Shown: positions 1-6,430 of the stretch, piece after piece
How the letters are laid out: each line of letters begins with the position of its first letter
Position numbering within the stretch: position 1 is the stretch's first letter
Assembly: GCA_036732755.1 (NCBI GenBank)
Contig: DAINBU010000138.1
Coordinates: 1 to 11,959, forward strand
Direction of reading: 5' to 3'
From: DASRRB01 sp036732755
Lineage (GTDB): Bacteria; Planctomycetota; B15-G4; SIAN01
Length of the DNA: 11,959 nt
Made by a program: the position numbers and the translations under genes
Notes under the pieces: generated by a model
What the model was told of the DNA's origin: nothing
Seen by the model: the letters and a program-made list of their open reading frames with translations, nothing else
Databases searched by the model: none

Positions 1-615
1 CAGCGTGAGGCCGTCGCGCGCGCGTTTGGGGATTTTGAGCTCGACGTTGTGGTTTTGGGCCAGGTGGCCGACGCCGCCGCAGCGCGGGCAGACGCGTTTG
101 TTGATCGTGTTGACGCCGTTGTAATCGGAGTAGACGATGTTGGCCGCGAGCGCGAAGCTGTGCGTGCCGCCGCGGATCGCCTCGCCGATCGGGAGCGGCA
201 GCTCGGCGCGCACGTCGGCGCCGCGTCGCTGGAAGCGGCGATGGCTGCGGCGTGTGCGCGCCCCCTCGCGCAGCTCGTCGCCGAACAGCGACGCGAAGAA
301 GTCGGAGAAGCCGCGCCCGCCGAAGAGCTCCTCGAACTCCTCCGGGCTCACCGATCGCGCGCCCGCCGGCGGCCGGAAGTCCTGCCCCTCTTTCAGGTCC
401 TTGCCGAAGCGGTCGTACTTCGCGCGCTTCTCCGGATCGGAGAGGACCTCGTACGCCTCGGAGACCTTCTTGAACTCCTCCTCCGCCTTCGCCTTGTCCT
501 CCTTGTGGCGGTCGGGATGCCACTGGAGCGCGAGCTTGCGGAACGCCTTCTTGATCTCGTCCGCCGAGGCCTCGCGCGCGACGCCGAGCGTCTCGTAGTA
601 GTCCTGGAACTTCAT
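1..615 (-). CDS. DnaJ/CbpA-type J-domain co-chaperone, 3' end missing
   Basis: The reverse strand is open from an ATG at 615 to the window edge, giving 205 codons with no stop, so the C-terminus lies outside. Residues 1-70 form a J domain: a DYYETLGV start, a basic helix II (KKAFRKLALQWHPD) with the diagnostic HPD at 33-35, then YEVLSDPEKRAKYDRFG. J domains stimulate Hsp70 (DnaK) ATPase activity in the cytoplasm. A Gly/Phe-bearing linker (FGGRGFSDFFASLFGDE) follows. The substrate-binding region then begins (RRGADVRAELPLPIGEAIRGG) and holds one CPRCGGVG zinc-type motif at 176-183, followed by a VELKIPKRARDGLTL strand typical of DnaJ C-terminal domain I. Canonical DnaJ has four CxxCxGxG motifs and CbpA has none, so this is an intermediate form. 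There is no clear Shine-Dalgarno. The gene is divergent from the sigma-factor gene. J-domain identity is secure; the exact subtype is open. Confidence 0.93.
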   Translation of the reverse strand, partial: MKFQDYYETLGVAREASADEIKKAFRKLALQWHPDRHKEDKAKAEEEFKKVSEAYEVLSDPEKRAKYDRFGKDLKEGQDFRPPAGARSVSPEEFEELFGGRGFSDFFASLFGDELREGARTRRSHRRFQRRGADVRAELPLPIGEAIRGGTHSFALAANIVYSDYNGVNTINKRVCPRCGGVGHLAQNHNVELKIPKRARDGLTL

Positions 616-626
616 AGGGGCCGCGG

Positions 627-632
627 AGCATA
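627..632 (-). promoter_or_regulatory. possible -10 element for the J-domain gene
   Basis: The reverse strand reads TATGCT, a good TAnnnT match, 11 bases upstream of the ATG at 615. A start site about 7 bases further on would leave a leader of only about five bases, which fits the lack of a Shine-Dalgarno. There is no convincing -35 hexamer at the expected distance. This is a weak call from motif and position alone. Confidence 0.2.
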
Positions 633-729
633 GCCGGGTGGCGATAGAGCGTCGGCACGCCGAGCCGCTCGCATTCGTCGTCGGCCGCATGCATCCTCGC
701 GCACGGCGGCGACCACTCTTCGGCGGTAA

Positions 730-3700
730 ATGGCGCAACCACACTCGTTCTCCACGGACCCCGGTTCCCCCCACGACGAGGTCGCGCGGCACGCGCGGTT
801 CGTGCGGGCGCTCGCCGGCGACCTCGCGCGCGATGCGGACGAAGCCGACGAAGTCGCTGCGCGGACGATCGCCGAGGCGGTGACGCGGGCGCCGAATGCG
901 GGCCCGAGCTTGCGCGCCTGGTTGCGGCGCGTCGCGTGGCGGACGTTTCGCCGCGGCCGGCGCGACGAGGAGCGACGCGTACGGCGCGAAGCCGCCGCAG
1001 CTCAGCCGGAGGCCCAGCCGTCGGCGGTCGACCTGGCCGCGGAGATGGAACTGCAGAACGCGATCGGCGCCGCGTTCGACGCGCTCGAGGAGCCGTACAA
1101 GTCGACGCTCTTCCGGCGCTACTTCCACGACGAGACGCCGACCGCCATCGCGAGCGCGACGGCCGTCCCGGTCGCGACGGTGAAGAGCCGGCTGCAGCGC
1201 GGACTGAAACTGCTGCGCGAACGGCTCGACGCGGCGATGCGGGGAGGGCGCGACGTGTGGCGTTCGAGCGCGCTCGCGCTCGCAAGCGGCGGCGCGCCGG
1301 CCGTCGCGGCGAAGTCGGTCGGCGTTCCGCTCGCGGCCGCGGCTCTGCTGCTCGCGGGCGCGACGCTTTGGCTCGCACGCGGTCCGCGCGGGGAGTCGAT
1401 CTCTGGCACGCAGCGCGAGCCGGCCGGCGCGGTCGCGACCTCCGCTGCGGCACCGGACGAATCTCCCGCGATGGCCGCCGCGCCCGAGCGGGCGAGCGAT
1501 CGGCCGACGCCGCCTGCACCGTCGGCGCTCCCGTTCGTGTCAGGTGTCGTCGTCGACGAGGCGGGTTCGCCGCTCGAGGGGGCGCGCCTCGTCGCGGGGA
1601 CGCTCCAGACCGACCGCAGCGACGGCCCCTTCCTCGACCCGATCGACGACGCGAGTCTCGAGGAGCGGACGCTTGCCCACAGCGACGGGCGCGGCCGCTT
1701 CACGGTCGCCGATCCTTCGCCCGGCCTCGCGCTCCTACACGTCGTCAGCGACGGCTTCGTGCCGGCGAGCCTCGACGATCTGTCGCTCGACCGTGCGGAC
1801 AACCAGGAGCGCCGCATCGCGCTGAGGGCGGGAATCCCGTTCGAGGGAGACGTCGTCGGCACCGACGGCGAGCCGATCGCGACGGCCCGCGTCCTCGTCA
1901 CGCTCGCGGAGACTGCGAACGTCCTGCGCGTCGCGCGAACGCTGGCAGCCGCGCCGACGTACCGGAGCAGCTCGTCGATCCCGACCTGGTGGCATGCCGT
2001 CGACGAGGATGGACGATTCCGCTGTCGTGCGCTCGAGGGCTCGAAGACGGTCGTCTGGGCCCTGGCTCCCGGTTACGCGACCGCGGGCAACGGACGGTTC
2101 GAGGGGAGTGGACCGGCGCACGTCGTCCTCCGCCGCGACTCGATCCTCGTCGACGTGCGCGCGGCTGAGGACGGCTCCCGGATCGAGGCGGCGTGCTGCT
2201 TCCTGCACGACGCCGACTCGCAGGTGATCCTCGCGACTGGAACGAGCTTCTGGCTCGGCGACGAGCGGGACGCGCGGATGAAACAGGACTGGGTCGCGCG
2301 CGCGGATGGCCGGACGCTGCGGCTCACCGTGGTCGCGCCGGGCCGCCGCTCCGCGACGCGGCTCTTCCCGTTCCACCGGAACGATGAGCCGCACCGCTTC
2401 ACGGTTGCGCTCGAGGCCGGCGAGGATCCGCCGTCGATCCGGGGACGCGTGAACGGCACGAGCGAGGCGACCGTCACGATCGCGTGGGCGCCGTCGCCCG
2501 CCCCGGGCATCTCGCACGGGAAGCTCTCGACCGTCCTCGAGCTCCGCGCCAGTCCCGACGGCACGTTCGTGGCGCGCGGGCTTCCCGACGGCGACTATCG
2601 CGTGACGGCCTCCGCGCCGCACTGCACGAAGGCTTCGGTCGACACGCTCGCGCCGGGGGGCGACGTGACGATCGAACTCGTCGCGACGGCGGCACTCGTC
2701 GCGCGCGTCGTCGACGAGACCGGCGCGCCGCTCTCCGGAGCCGTCGTCCACGTCGAGACCGCTGACCACGACCACGCGTGGGTACTACGCACCGGCGTGG
2801 GCGGCTGCGCTCGCTTCCCCGATCTGCCCGCTACGACCTGCTTCGCGTTCGCGCGCCAGGCACCGTCGTCCGCGGACTCCGACGTTCCTCCGCATCCGCT
2901 CGGCGAGCGCTGCTACTCGCCGGCGGATGCGTTCGAGCTCGCGCCGGGCGACACCGCCGAGCGGACGCTCGTCGCGCCACGGCGGGTCGCGCTCCGGTTG
3001 CGCGTCGTCGACGAGGACGGCGAACCGGTCGCCCGCACCGACGTGCAGCTCTCGACCTCCGGCAGCGGCGGCTGCGTCGCGCGCATGACGATGCTGCTCC
3101 GCGAGCCGTTCAAGCGGACGCTTTCGACCGACGCCGCCGGCCGCCTCGATCTGCCCGCCTGGCCCGGCGGATACCGGCTCGACTTCGTGCGCGACGGGTT
3201 CGTGAACCTCGTGGCGTTCGACGTCGCCGACGGCGCGAGCGCCGACGTCGTCTGCACCGTCCCGACGACGACGCGACGCGTGCCGCTGCGCGGCCGGGTC
3301 GTCGACGCCGGGAGTGGCGATCCGATCGCCGGAGCGCAGGTGATCGTGAGCGTGATGCGCGGCGGCGAGCAGGTCGCGGCGAGCGACTGGGGATCGTTCT
3401 ACTCGCCGCCTCCGAATGTGGTCCGCAGCGACGCGGACGGCCGCTTCGTCGTCGAGCGCGTGCCCGTCGGCAACGCCTTGGTGATCTGCTCGTTCGACGC
3501 GGCGCACTGCCGCGTCCGCCAGCCGGCGACGATCGCGGACGGCGGCGCGCCGCTCATGATCCGCGCCGTGCGCTCGCTCGGGCCCGCGACGGCGGCGGAC
3601 GCGGCGCGTGTCCACCTCCATGTCCGTACCATCGACCGCCTTTCGAACCAACCGGTCGAGGGCACCAGCGTCGTCATCGAGGGCAGTGTCGGCGATGTCG

Positions 3701-3918
3701 CCCACACGCTCGCAATTACACGTACGGACGCGCACGGTGAGATCGACATCGACGTCCCACGCTTCGAGAGGTACGCCGTGAAGACTTCGGGTCCGTTCAG
3801 CAATCTCCCGCCGCCGGTCGTCACGCACGCGCGCTCGAGCGCGGATGCGTCGCCGGTCGACGACGTCGTCGACCTCCACATCGCGCTCGAACGGCTGGCG
3901 ATCGGAGAACGCTTCTGA
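730..3918 (+). CDS. membrane-anchored ECF sigma factor fused to carboxypeptidase-regulatory-like domains
   Basis: A 1062-residue protein. Residues about 15-85 resemble sigma-70 region 2, most clearly SLRAWLRRVAWRTFRRGRR at 60-78. Residues 108-170 are a clear ECF region 4: ALEEPYKSTLFRRYFHDETP, then the helix-turn-helix VPVATVKSRLQRGLKLLRERL (146-166) that would bind the -35 element. A single hydrophobic segment at about 198-216 (VPLAAAALLLAGATLWLA) is followed by a Pro/Ala-rich stalk. From about residue 270 to the end there are repeated Cna-B/carboxypeptidase-regulatory-like beta domains, with VVDExGxPLxGA-type starts near 274, 660, 759 and 857 and related ones near 369 and 962. The predicted topology is a cytoplasmic sigma module with a large extracytoplasmic region. 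ATG 730 directly follows an in-frame TAA at 727-729, so no earlier start exists; no Shine-Dalgarno is evident. The fusion type is known in planctomycetes. The signal sensed and target promoters are unknown. Confidence 0.88.
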   Translation: MAQPHSFSTDPGSPHDEVARHARFVRALAGDLARDADEADEVAARTIAEAVTRAPNAGPSLRAWLRRVAWRTFRRGRRDEERRVRREAAAAQPEAQPSAVDLAAEMELQNAIGAAFDALEEPYKSTLFRRYFHDETPTAIASATAVPVATVKSRLQRGLKLLRERLDAAMRGGRDVWRSSALALASGGAPAVAAKSVGVPLAAAALLLAGATLWLARGPRGESISGTQREPAGAVATSAAAPDESPAMAAAPERASDRPTPPAPSALPFVSGVVVDEAGSPLEGARLVAGTLQTDRSDGPFLDPIDDASLEERTLAHSDGRGRFTVADPSPGLALLHVVSDGFVPASLDDLSLDRADNQERRIALRAGIPFEGDVVGTDGEPIATARVLVTLAETANVLRVARTLAAAPTYRSSSSIPTWWHAVDEDGRFRCRALEGSKTVVWALAPGYATAGNGRFEGSGPAHVVLRRDSILVDVRAAEDGSRIEAACCFLHDADSQVILATGTSFWLGDERDARMKQDWVARADGRTLRLTVVAPGRRSATRLFPFHRNDEPHRFTVALEAGEDPPSIRGRVNGTSEATVTIAWAPSPAPGISHGKLSTVLELRASPDGTFVARGLPDGDYRVTASAPHCTKASVDTLAPGGDVTIELVATAALVARVVDETGAPLSGAVVHVETADHDHAWVLRTGVGGCARFPDLPATTCFAFARQAPSSADSDVPPHPLGERCYSPADAFELAPGDTAERTLVAPRRVALRLRVVDEDGEPVARTDVQLSTSGSGGCVARMTMLLREPFKRTLSTDAAGRLDLPAWPGGYRLDFVRDGFVNLVAFDVADGASADVVCTVPTTTRRVPLRGRVVDAGSGDPIAGAQVIVSVMRGGEQVAASDWGSFYSPPPNVVRSDADGRFVVERVPVGNALVICSFDAAHCRVRQPATIADGGAPLMIRAVRSLGPATAADAARVHLHVRTIDRLSNQPVEGTSVVIEGSVGDVAHTLAITRTDAHGEIDIDVPRFERYAVKTSGPFSNLPPPVVTHARSSADASPVDDVVDLHIALERLAIGERF
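1549..3307 (+). repeat. repeated beta-domain start motif in the sigma-fusion gene
   Basis: The DNA word GTCGTCGACG recurs in the same reading phase at 1549, 2707, 3004 and 3298; the first three continue as GTCGTCGACGAG. Each encodes the VVDE or VVDA strand that opens a carboxypeptidase-regulatory-like unit of the form VVDExGxPLxGA. The spacing between the last three copies is 297 and 294 bases, about 98-99 residues, which is one domain length. The units diverge strongly outside this word, so they are old duplications or independently similar domains rather than a recent tandem array. Confidence 0.6.
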
Positions 3919-3921
3919 TCC

Positions 3922-3947
3922 CGGGCGGCCGACCACCGGCCCGCCCG
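3922..3947 (+). terminator. GC-rich hairpin just after the sigma-fusion stop codon
   Basis: The left arm CGGGCGGCCG (3922-3931) pairs with CGGCCCGCCCG (3937-3947), with one bulged C and the loop ACCAC. It begins three bases after the TGA at 3916-3918. There is no downstream T-tract, so it is not a classical intrinsic terminator. It may end or attenuate transcription between the sigma-fusion gene and the membrane protein gene, or protect the mRNA 3' end. Confidence 0.35.
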
Positions 3948-4010
3948 CGGCCCGATCTCTCCGAAAGTCTCCTCGCTCGTCCGGCCGACGATGTCCTCGC
4001 GGTTTCTGCG

Positions 4011-4016
4011 AAGGAG
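4011..4016 (+). promoter_or_regulatory. ribosome binding site fixing the GTG start of the HEAGH gene
   Basis: AAGGAG lies eight bases upstream of GTG 4025. The reading frame is open further upstream, to 3845 and into the 3' end of the sigma-fusion gene. This Shine-Dalgarno and the non-protein-like composition of the upstream stretch favour GTG 4025 as the true start. Confidence 0.7.
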
Positions 4017-4024
4017 CACGTGCC

Positions 4025-4687
4025 GTGGTCGAGCGAGTCCTCGGATCGATCCGGGAGTGGGCACGCGGCCGCACGTGGTGGACGCGCGTGCCGGTGGTGC
4101 TGGCGAGCGCGTGGCTCGGGGTGACGCTGGTCGCGGACTGCGACGCCTGGACGATCTTCGGGGCGATCGACCTCGGGATCCACGAGGCGGGCCACGTGGT
4201 CTTCAACTTCGGCGGCGACATGCTCTGCGCGTTCGGCGGGTCGCTGCTGCAGTGCCTCGCGCCGCTGATCTGCGCGGCGATCCTCCTGCGGATCCCCGAC
4301 TGGTTCGGCATTTCGTTCTGCGGCGTCTGGCTCGGCGTCAACCTCTTCGAGGTAGCGCGCTACGTCGCCGACGCGCGCGCGCAGGCGCTGCAGCTCGTGA
4401 CGATCGGCGGCGGCGACGCGCGCCACGACTGGAACTTCCTGCTCGGCGAGCTCGGGATGCTCGGCGCCGACACGACGCTCGCTGGGATCCTGCGCGGCGT
4501 CGCCTTCCTGGTGCTCTGGGGCTCGATTGCCGGCGGCGCGGCGCTCTGCTTCGTGATCTGGCGCGCGCAAGGCGTGTCGCCCGCGCCGCTCGACGCGCCC
4601 TCCGCGGCGCCGCCTCCCGCGAGCGGATCGCCGAACGCGCCCGGCGCCGCGCCGCGCCGCATCATCGGCAGCACCAGCCGCCGCTGA
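4025..4687 (+). CDS. multi-pass membrane protein with HEAGH zinc-metalloprotease motif
   Basis: A 220-residue protein starting at GTG behind a strong AAGGAG. Hydrophobic segments lie at about 22-37, 44-60, 70-90, 94-110 and 155-179; the tail from 185 is Pro/Ala-rich and probably soluble. HEAGH at 53-57 is a HExxH zinc-binding and catalytic motif placed at the start of a membrane segment, as in site-2-type intramembrane proteases. Other likely conserved parts are GGD (63-65), GGSLLQCLAPL (71-81), NLFEVARYVADAR (106-118), where N106 or D116 could act like the second motif of S2P proteases, and HDWNFLLGELG (134-144). I recognise this combination from uncharacterised bacterial membrane proteins but know no assigned function. 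The classical NxxPxxxLDG motif of M50 is absent. The gene follows the membrane-anchored sigma gene by 106 bases on the same strand. Protease activity is inferred from motifs only. Confidence 0.8.
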   Translation: MVERVLGSIREWARGRTWWTRVPVVLASAWLGVTLVADCDAWTIFGAIDLGIHEAGHVVFNFGGDMLCAFGGSLLQCLAPLICAAILLRIPDWFGISFCGVWLGVNLFEVARYVADARAQALQLVTIGGGDARHDWNFLLGELGMLGADTTLAGILRGVAFLVLWGSIAGGAALCFVIWRAQGVSPAPLDAPSAAPPPASGSPNAPGAAPRRIIGSTSRR

Positions 4688-4693
4688 AACAGA

Positions 4694-4727
4694 GACGGGG
4701 CGCGCACCTCTCGATGCGCGCCCCGTC
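4694..4727. terminator. perfect 13-bp hairpin between convergent genes
   Basis: GACGGGGCGCGCA (4694-4706) and TGCGCGCCCCGTC (4715-4727) are exact reverse complements around the eight-base loop CCTCTCGA. It lies 6 bases after the stop of the HEAGH gene and 26 bases beyond the stop of the convergent gene, so it can serve both strands. It has no T-tract on either side, as is common in very GC-rich genomes. Confidence 0.75.
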
Positions 4728-4753
4728 CGTCGTGAATCCGATTCAGTACTGCG

Positions 4754-5698
4754 TCAGTTCTGGACGTCCATCTGGATGCCCTTGGTCATCGAGACGCCTT
4801 TCGGCGCGCCGGCGTCGATCATCGTCCCCTGCAGGAACAGGGTGAGCGGCGCGTAGCTGCTCACGTCGACGCCGGGGATCGTGAGCGAGCCGTCGCCCGC
4901 CAGGCCCGGCGTCCCGCCGAACGCAATCGGTGCGAGGAAGTAGGGCGAGGAGAGGTCGATGTAGAAGTGACCGCCGAAGGCGAGCTGGTCCTTCATGGCG
5001 AAGCCGACCCAGAGGAAGCCCGACGCGCCGCCCAGGACGTTGTTGATCGTGATCGACCAGGGGCCGACGCTCGGCCCGTCGACCGTCTGCACGGTCGGGA
5101 GGATCCCGCCCGAGCCCGCCGTCGCCACGCCGAACTTGAGGAACGACGTGAGGTTGTCGACGACGACGATCTTGATCTGCTTCGAGCGCGCGTTGTCGCC
5201 GGAGTTGCTGCCGTTCAGGTTGACCGAGTTGCCCGCCGCGTACATCGCGACCGACATCGGCGTCGACGGCGCGGTGTAGTCGAAGAAGAAGATCGCGTCG
5301 CCGTTGCTGTCGACGAGGCGCGGCGTGTCGTGCGTCACCTCGCTGTTGTCGATGTGGGTGCCGGTGTCGGTCGCGGCGAGCGTGCCGGCGTTGTCGTCGA
5401 TGGCGACGTCGAGGCCGGCCGCGACCACCTGGCCGCCCGACACCGTGAAGGTGTAGCGCACGGTCGAATCGTGCAGGACGAAGGTCGGCCCCACCAGCCG
5501 GACCGTCGGCGCCACGCCGCCCGAGTGGCAGAAGGTGCAGATGACCCCCTGCTTGCTCGAGTACCCGCTGATGCCCGTGCTGTGCACGGGCGCCGCGACC
5601 GTCGCGGCCGCGAGCGTCGCCGCTCCGCCGCACAAGACCAAGAGCGCAGCGGCAACCCGCATCCGGCGGGCACCACGGGAGGAGAACGGTGCTCTCAT
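4754..5698 (-). CDS. secreted choice-of-anchor-V-like protein with one CxxCH motif
   Basis: A 314-residue protein. ATG 5698 is chosen because AAAGGGA (5704-5710) lies five bases upstream and a signal peptide starts at once: a basic region to R14, then VAAALLVLCGGAATLAAATVAAP, with likely cleavage near residue 36. The mature start has the layout I associate with choice-of-anchor V domains: STGISGY, then CTFCHSGG at 54-61 (a CxxCH haem-c-type site), then APTVRLVGP and a beta-rich region to about 220 including GLDVAIDD, THDTPR and MYAAGNSVNLNGS. Residues 235-314 look like a second beta domain with SLTIPG, YAPLTLFLQGTMID and KGVSMTKGIQMDV, similar to C-terminal segments of planctomycete exported proteins. 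I see no C-terminal membrane anchor or sorting signal, so it is probably released or periplasmic. Haem binding is possible but unproven. The partner or substrate is unknown. Confidence 0.8.
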   Translation of the reverse strand: MRAPFSSRGARRMRVAAALLVLCGGAATLAAATVAAPVHSTGISGYSSKQGVICTFCHSGGVAPTVRLVGPTFVLHDSTVRYTFTVSGGQVVAAGLDVAIDDNAGTLAATDTGTHIDNSEVTHDTPRLVDSNGDAIFFFDYTAPSTPMSVAMYAAGNSVNLNGSNSGDNARSKQIKIVVVDNLTSFLKFGVATAGSGGILPTVQTVDGPSVGPWSITINNVLGGASGFLWVGFAMKDQLAFGGHFYIDLSSPYFLAPIAFGGTPGLAGDGSLTIPGVDVSSYAPLTLFLQGTMIDAGAPKGVSMTKGIQMDVQN

Positions 5699-5935
5699 GC
5701 AAATCCCTTTCACCGACGTAATGGATCGGGTGGCAGCTCGGTTGGCGCGGGAGCCTAGCCGCCGTCGCACTCCGCGAGAAGAGGTCGAAGCCGTCGCACG
5801 GGCGCGCCGCGACCGTTCGCGCGACGCGATGCGGGTTCCCTCGAAATCGCGCGCTCAGCGGCGCGACGGCGGCGCGCATCGAGCGGAACCTCCGCCCGGG
5901 CGCTCGGCGCGCCGGTCGCGCTAACTTGGCGCGCC
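5699..5935. other. divergent intergenic region, no gene seen
   Basis: This 237-base gap lies between the CxxCH protein gene (minus) and the GIY-YIG gene (plus). Apart from the Shine-Dalgarno at 5704-5710 and the TAACTT with twin GGCGCGCC sites near 5906-5935, I see no RNA gene or clear promoter. Several frames are open across it but have the composition of GC-rich shadows. Confidence 0.4.
5922..5927 (+). promoter_or_regulatory. possible -10 element for a leaderless GIY-YIG transcript
   Basis: TAACTT (TAnnnT) lies only eight bases before ATG 5936, and no Shine-Dalgarno is present between them. In leaderless bacterial genes a -10 at this distance places the transcript start at or next to the A of the ATG. 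There is no matching -35. The palindrome GGCGCGCC occurs at 5906-5913 and again at 5928-5935, flanking this element. Confidence 0.25.
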
Positions 5936-6430
5936 ATGAAGTGGACCGTCTACCTGCTCGCCGCGGCGAAGCGCACCTACGTCGGCATCACCACCGACCT
6001 GCGCCGCAGGCTCGATCAGCACAACGGCGAGCGGCGCGGCGGCGCGCGCTCGACACGGGCCGGCCGGCCGTGGCGCGTGGCGCGCCGCTGGGGGCCGTTC
6101 CCTTCGCGCGGAGAGGCGCTCCGCGTCGAGCACCGCGTGAAACGGCTGCGCGGTGCGGCGCGCCTCACCTTCACGCTCGCGCTGGCGGCGCTGCCGATCG
6201 CGCCGCAGGAGCCGACCGGCCGCCCGACCTACTTGAGCCCGCGCTCGATCAGGAGCGGCTCCACGCTCGGCTCGCGGCCGCGGAAGCTCTTGAAGAGCTC
6301 GGCCGCTTCCTTCGTCCCGCCGCGCGACAGCACGAGGTCGCGGAAGCGCTGCCCGTTCTCGCGCGTCATGCCGCCGTGCTCGACGAACCAGTACCAGGCG
6401 TCGTGGTCGAGCACCTCGGCCCAGAGGTAG
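5936..6430 (+). CDS. GIY-YIG domain protein (UPF0213/YhbQ-like) with overlapping C-terminal extension
   Basis: A 164-codon frame. The first 72 residues are a GIY-YIG nuclease fold: VYLL (5-8) and YVGIT (15-19) stand for the GIY and YIG strands, then DLRRRLDQHN with the catalytic-type Arg and His, GARSTRAGRPW, and EALRVEHRVKRL, where E65 is the probable metal-binding Glu. Stand-alone members are usually about 80-100 residues and are poorly characterised; some relatives cleave DNA. From about residue 99 (nt 6230 on) the frame lies antisense to the end of the dcp gene and its sequence is Ser/Arg/Pro-rich without recognisable structure. A TGA at 6234-6236 in a neighbouring frame would end the protein near residue 100 after a single-base shift. 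The tail may therefore be a natural extension, a recent loss of the stop, or a sequencing indel. The domain call is firm; the C-terminus is uncertain. Confidence 0.78.
   Translation: MKWTVYLLAAAKRTYVGITTDLRRRLDQHNGERRGGARSTRAGRPWRVARRWGPFPSRGEALRVEHRVKRLRGAARLTFTLALAALPIAPQEPTGRPTYLSPRSIRSGSTLGSRPRKLLKSSAASFVPPRDSTRSRKRCPFSRVMPPCSTNQYQASWSSTSAQR

Noticed and set aside
49..633. Plus-strand 194-codon frame at the left edge
   Set aside because: It is the antisense of a textbook J domain with HPD motif on the minus strand.
936..2168. 410-codon plus-strand frame inside the sigma-fusion gene
   Set aside because: It is an Arg-rich +1 shadow; the 730-3918 frame has the sigma and beta-domain motifs.
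2785..4341. 518-codon minus-strand frame under the sigma-fusion and HEAGH genes
   Set aside because: The composition is that of an antisense shadow, with no domain, signal or Shine-Dalgarno, and it spans two real genes.
4694..4727. Reading the perfect hairpin as an operator or attachment site
   Set aside because: Its place between the stops of two convergent genes makes a bidirectional terminator the simplest explanation; no integrase or regulator gene is next to it.
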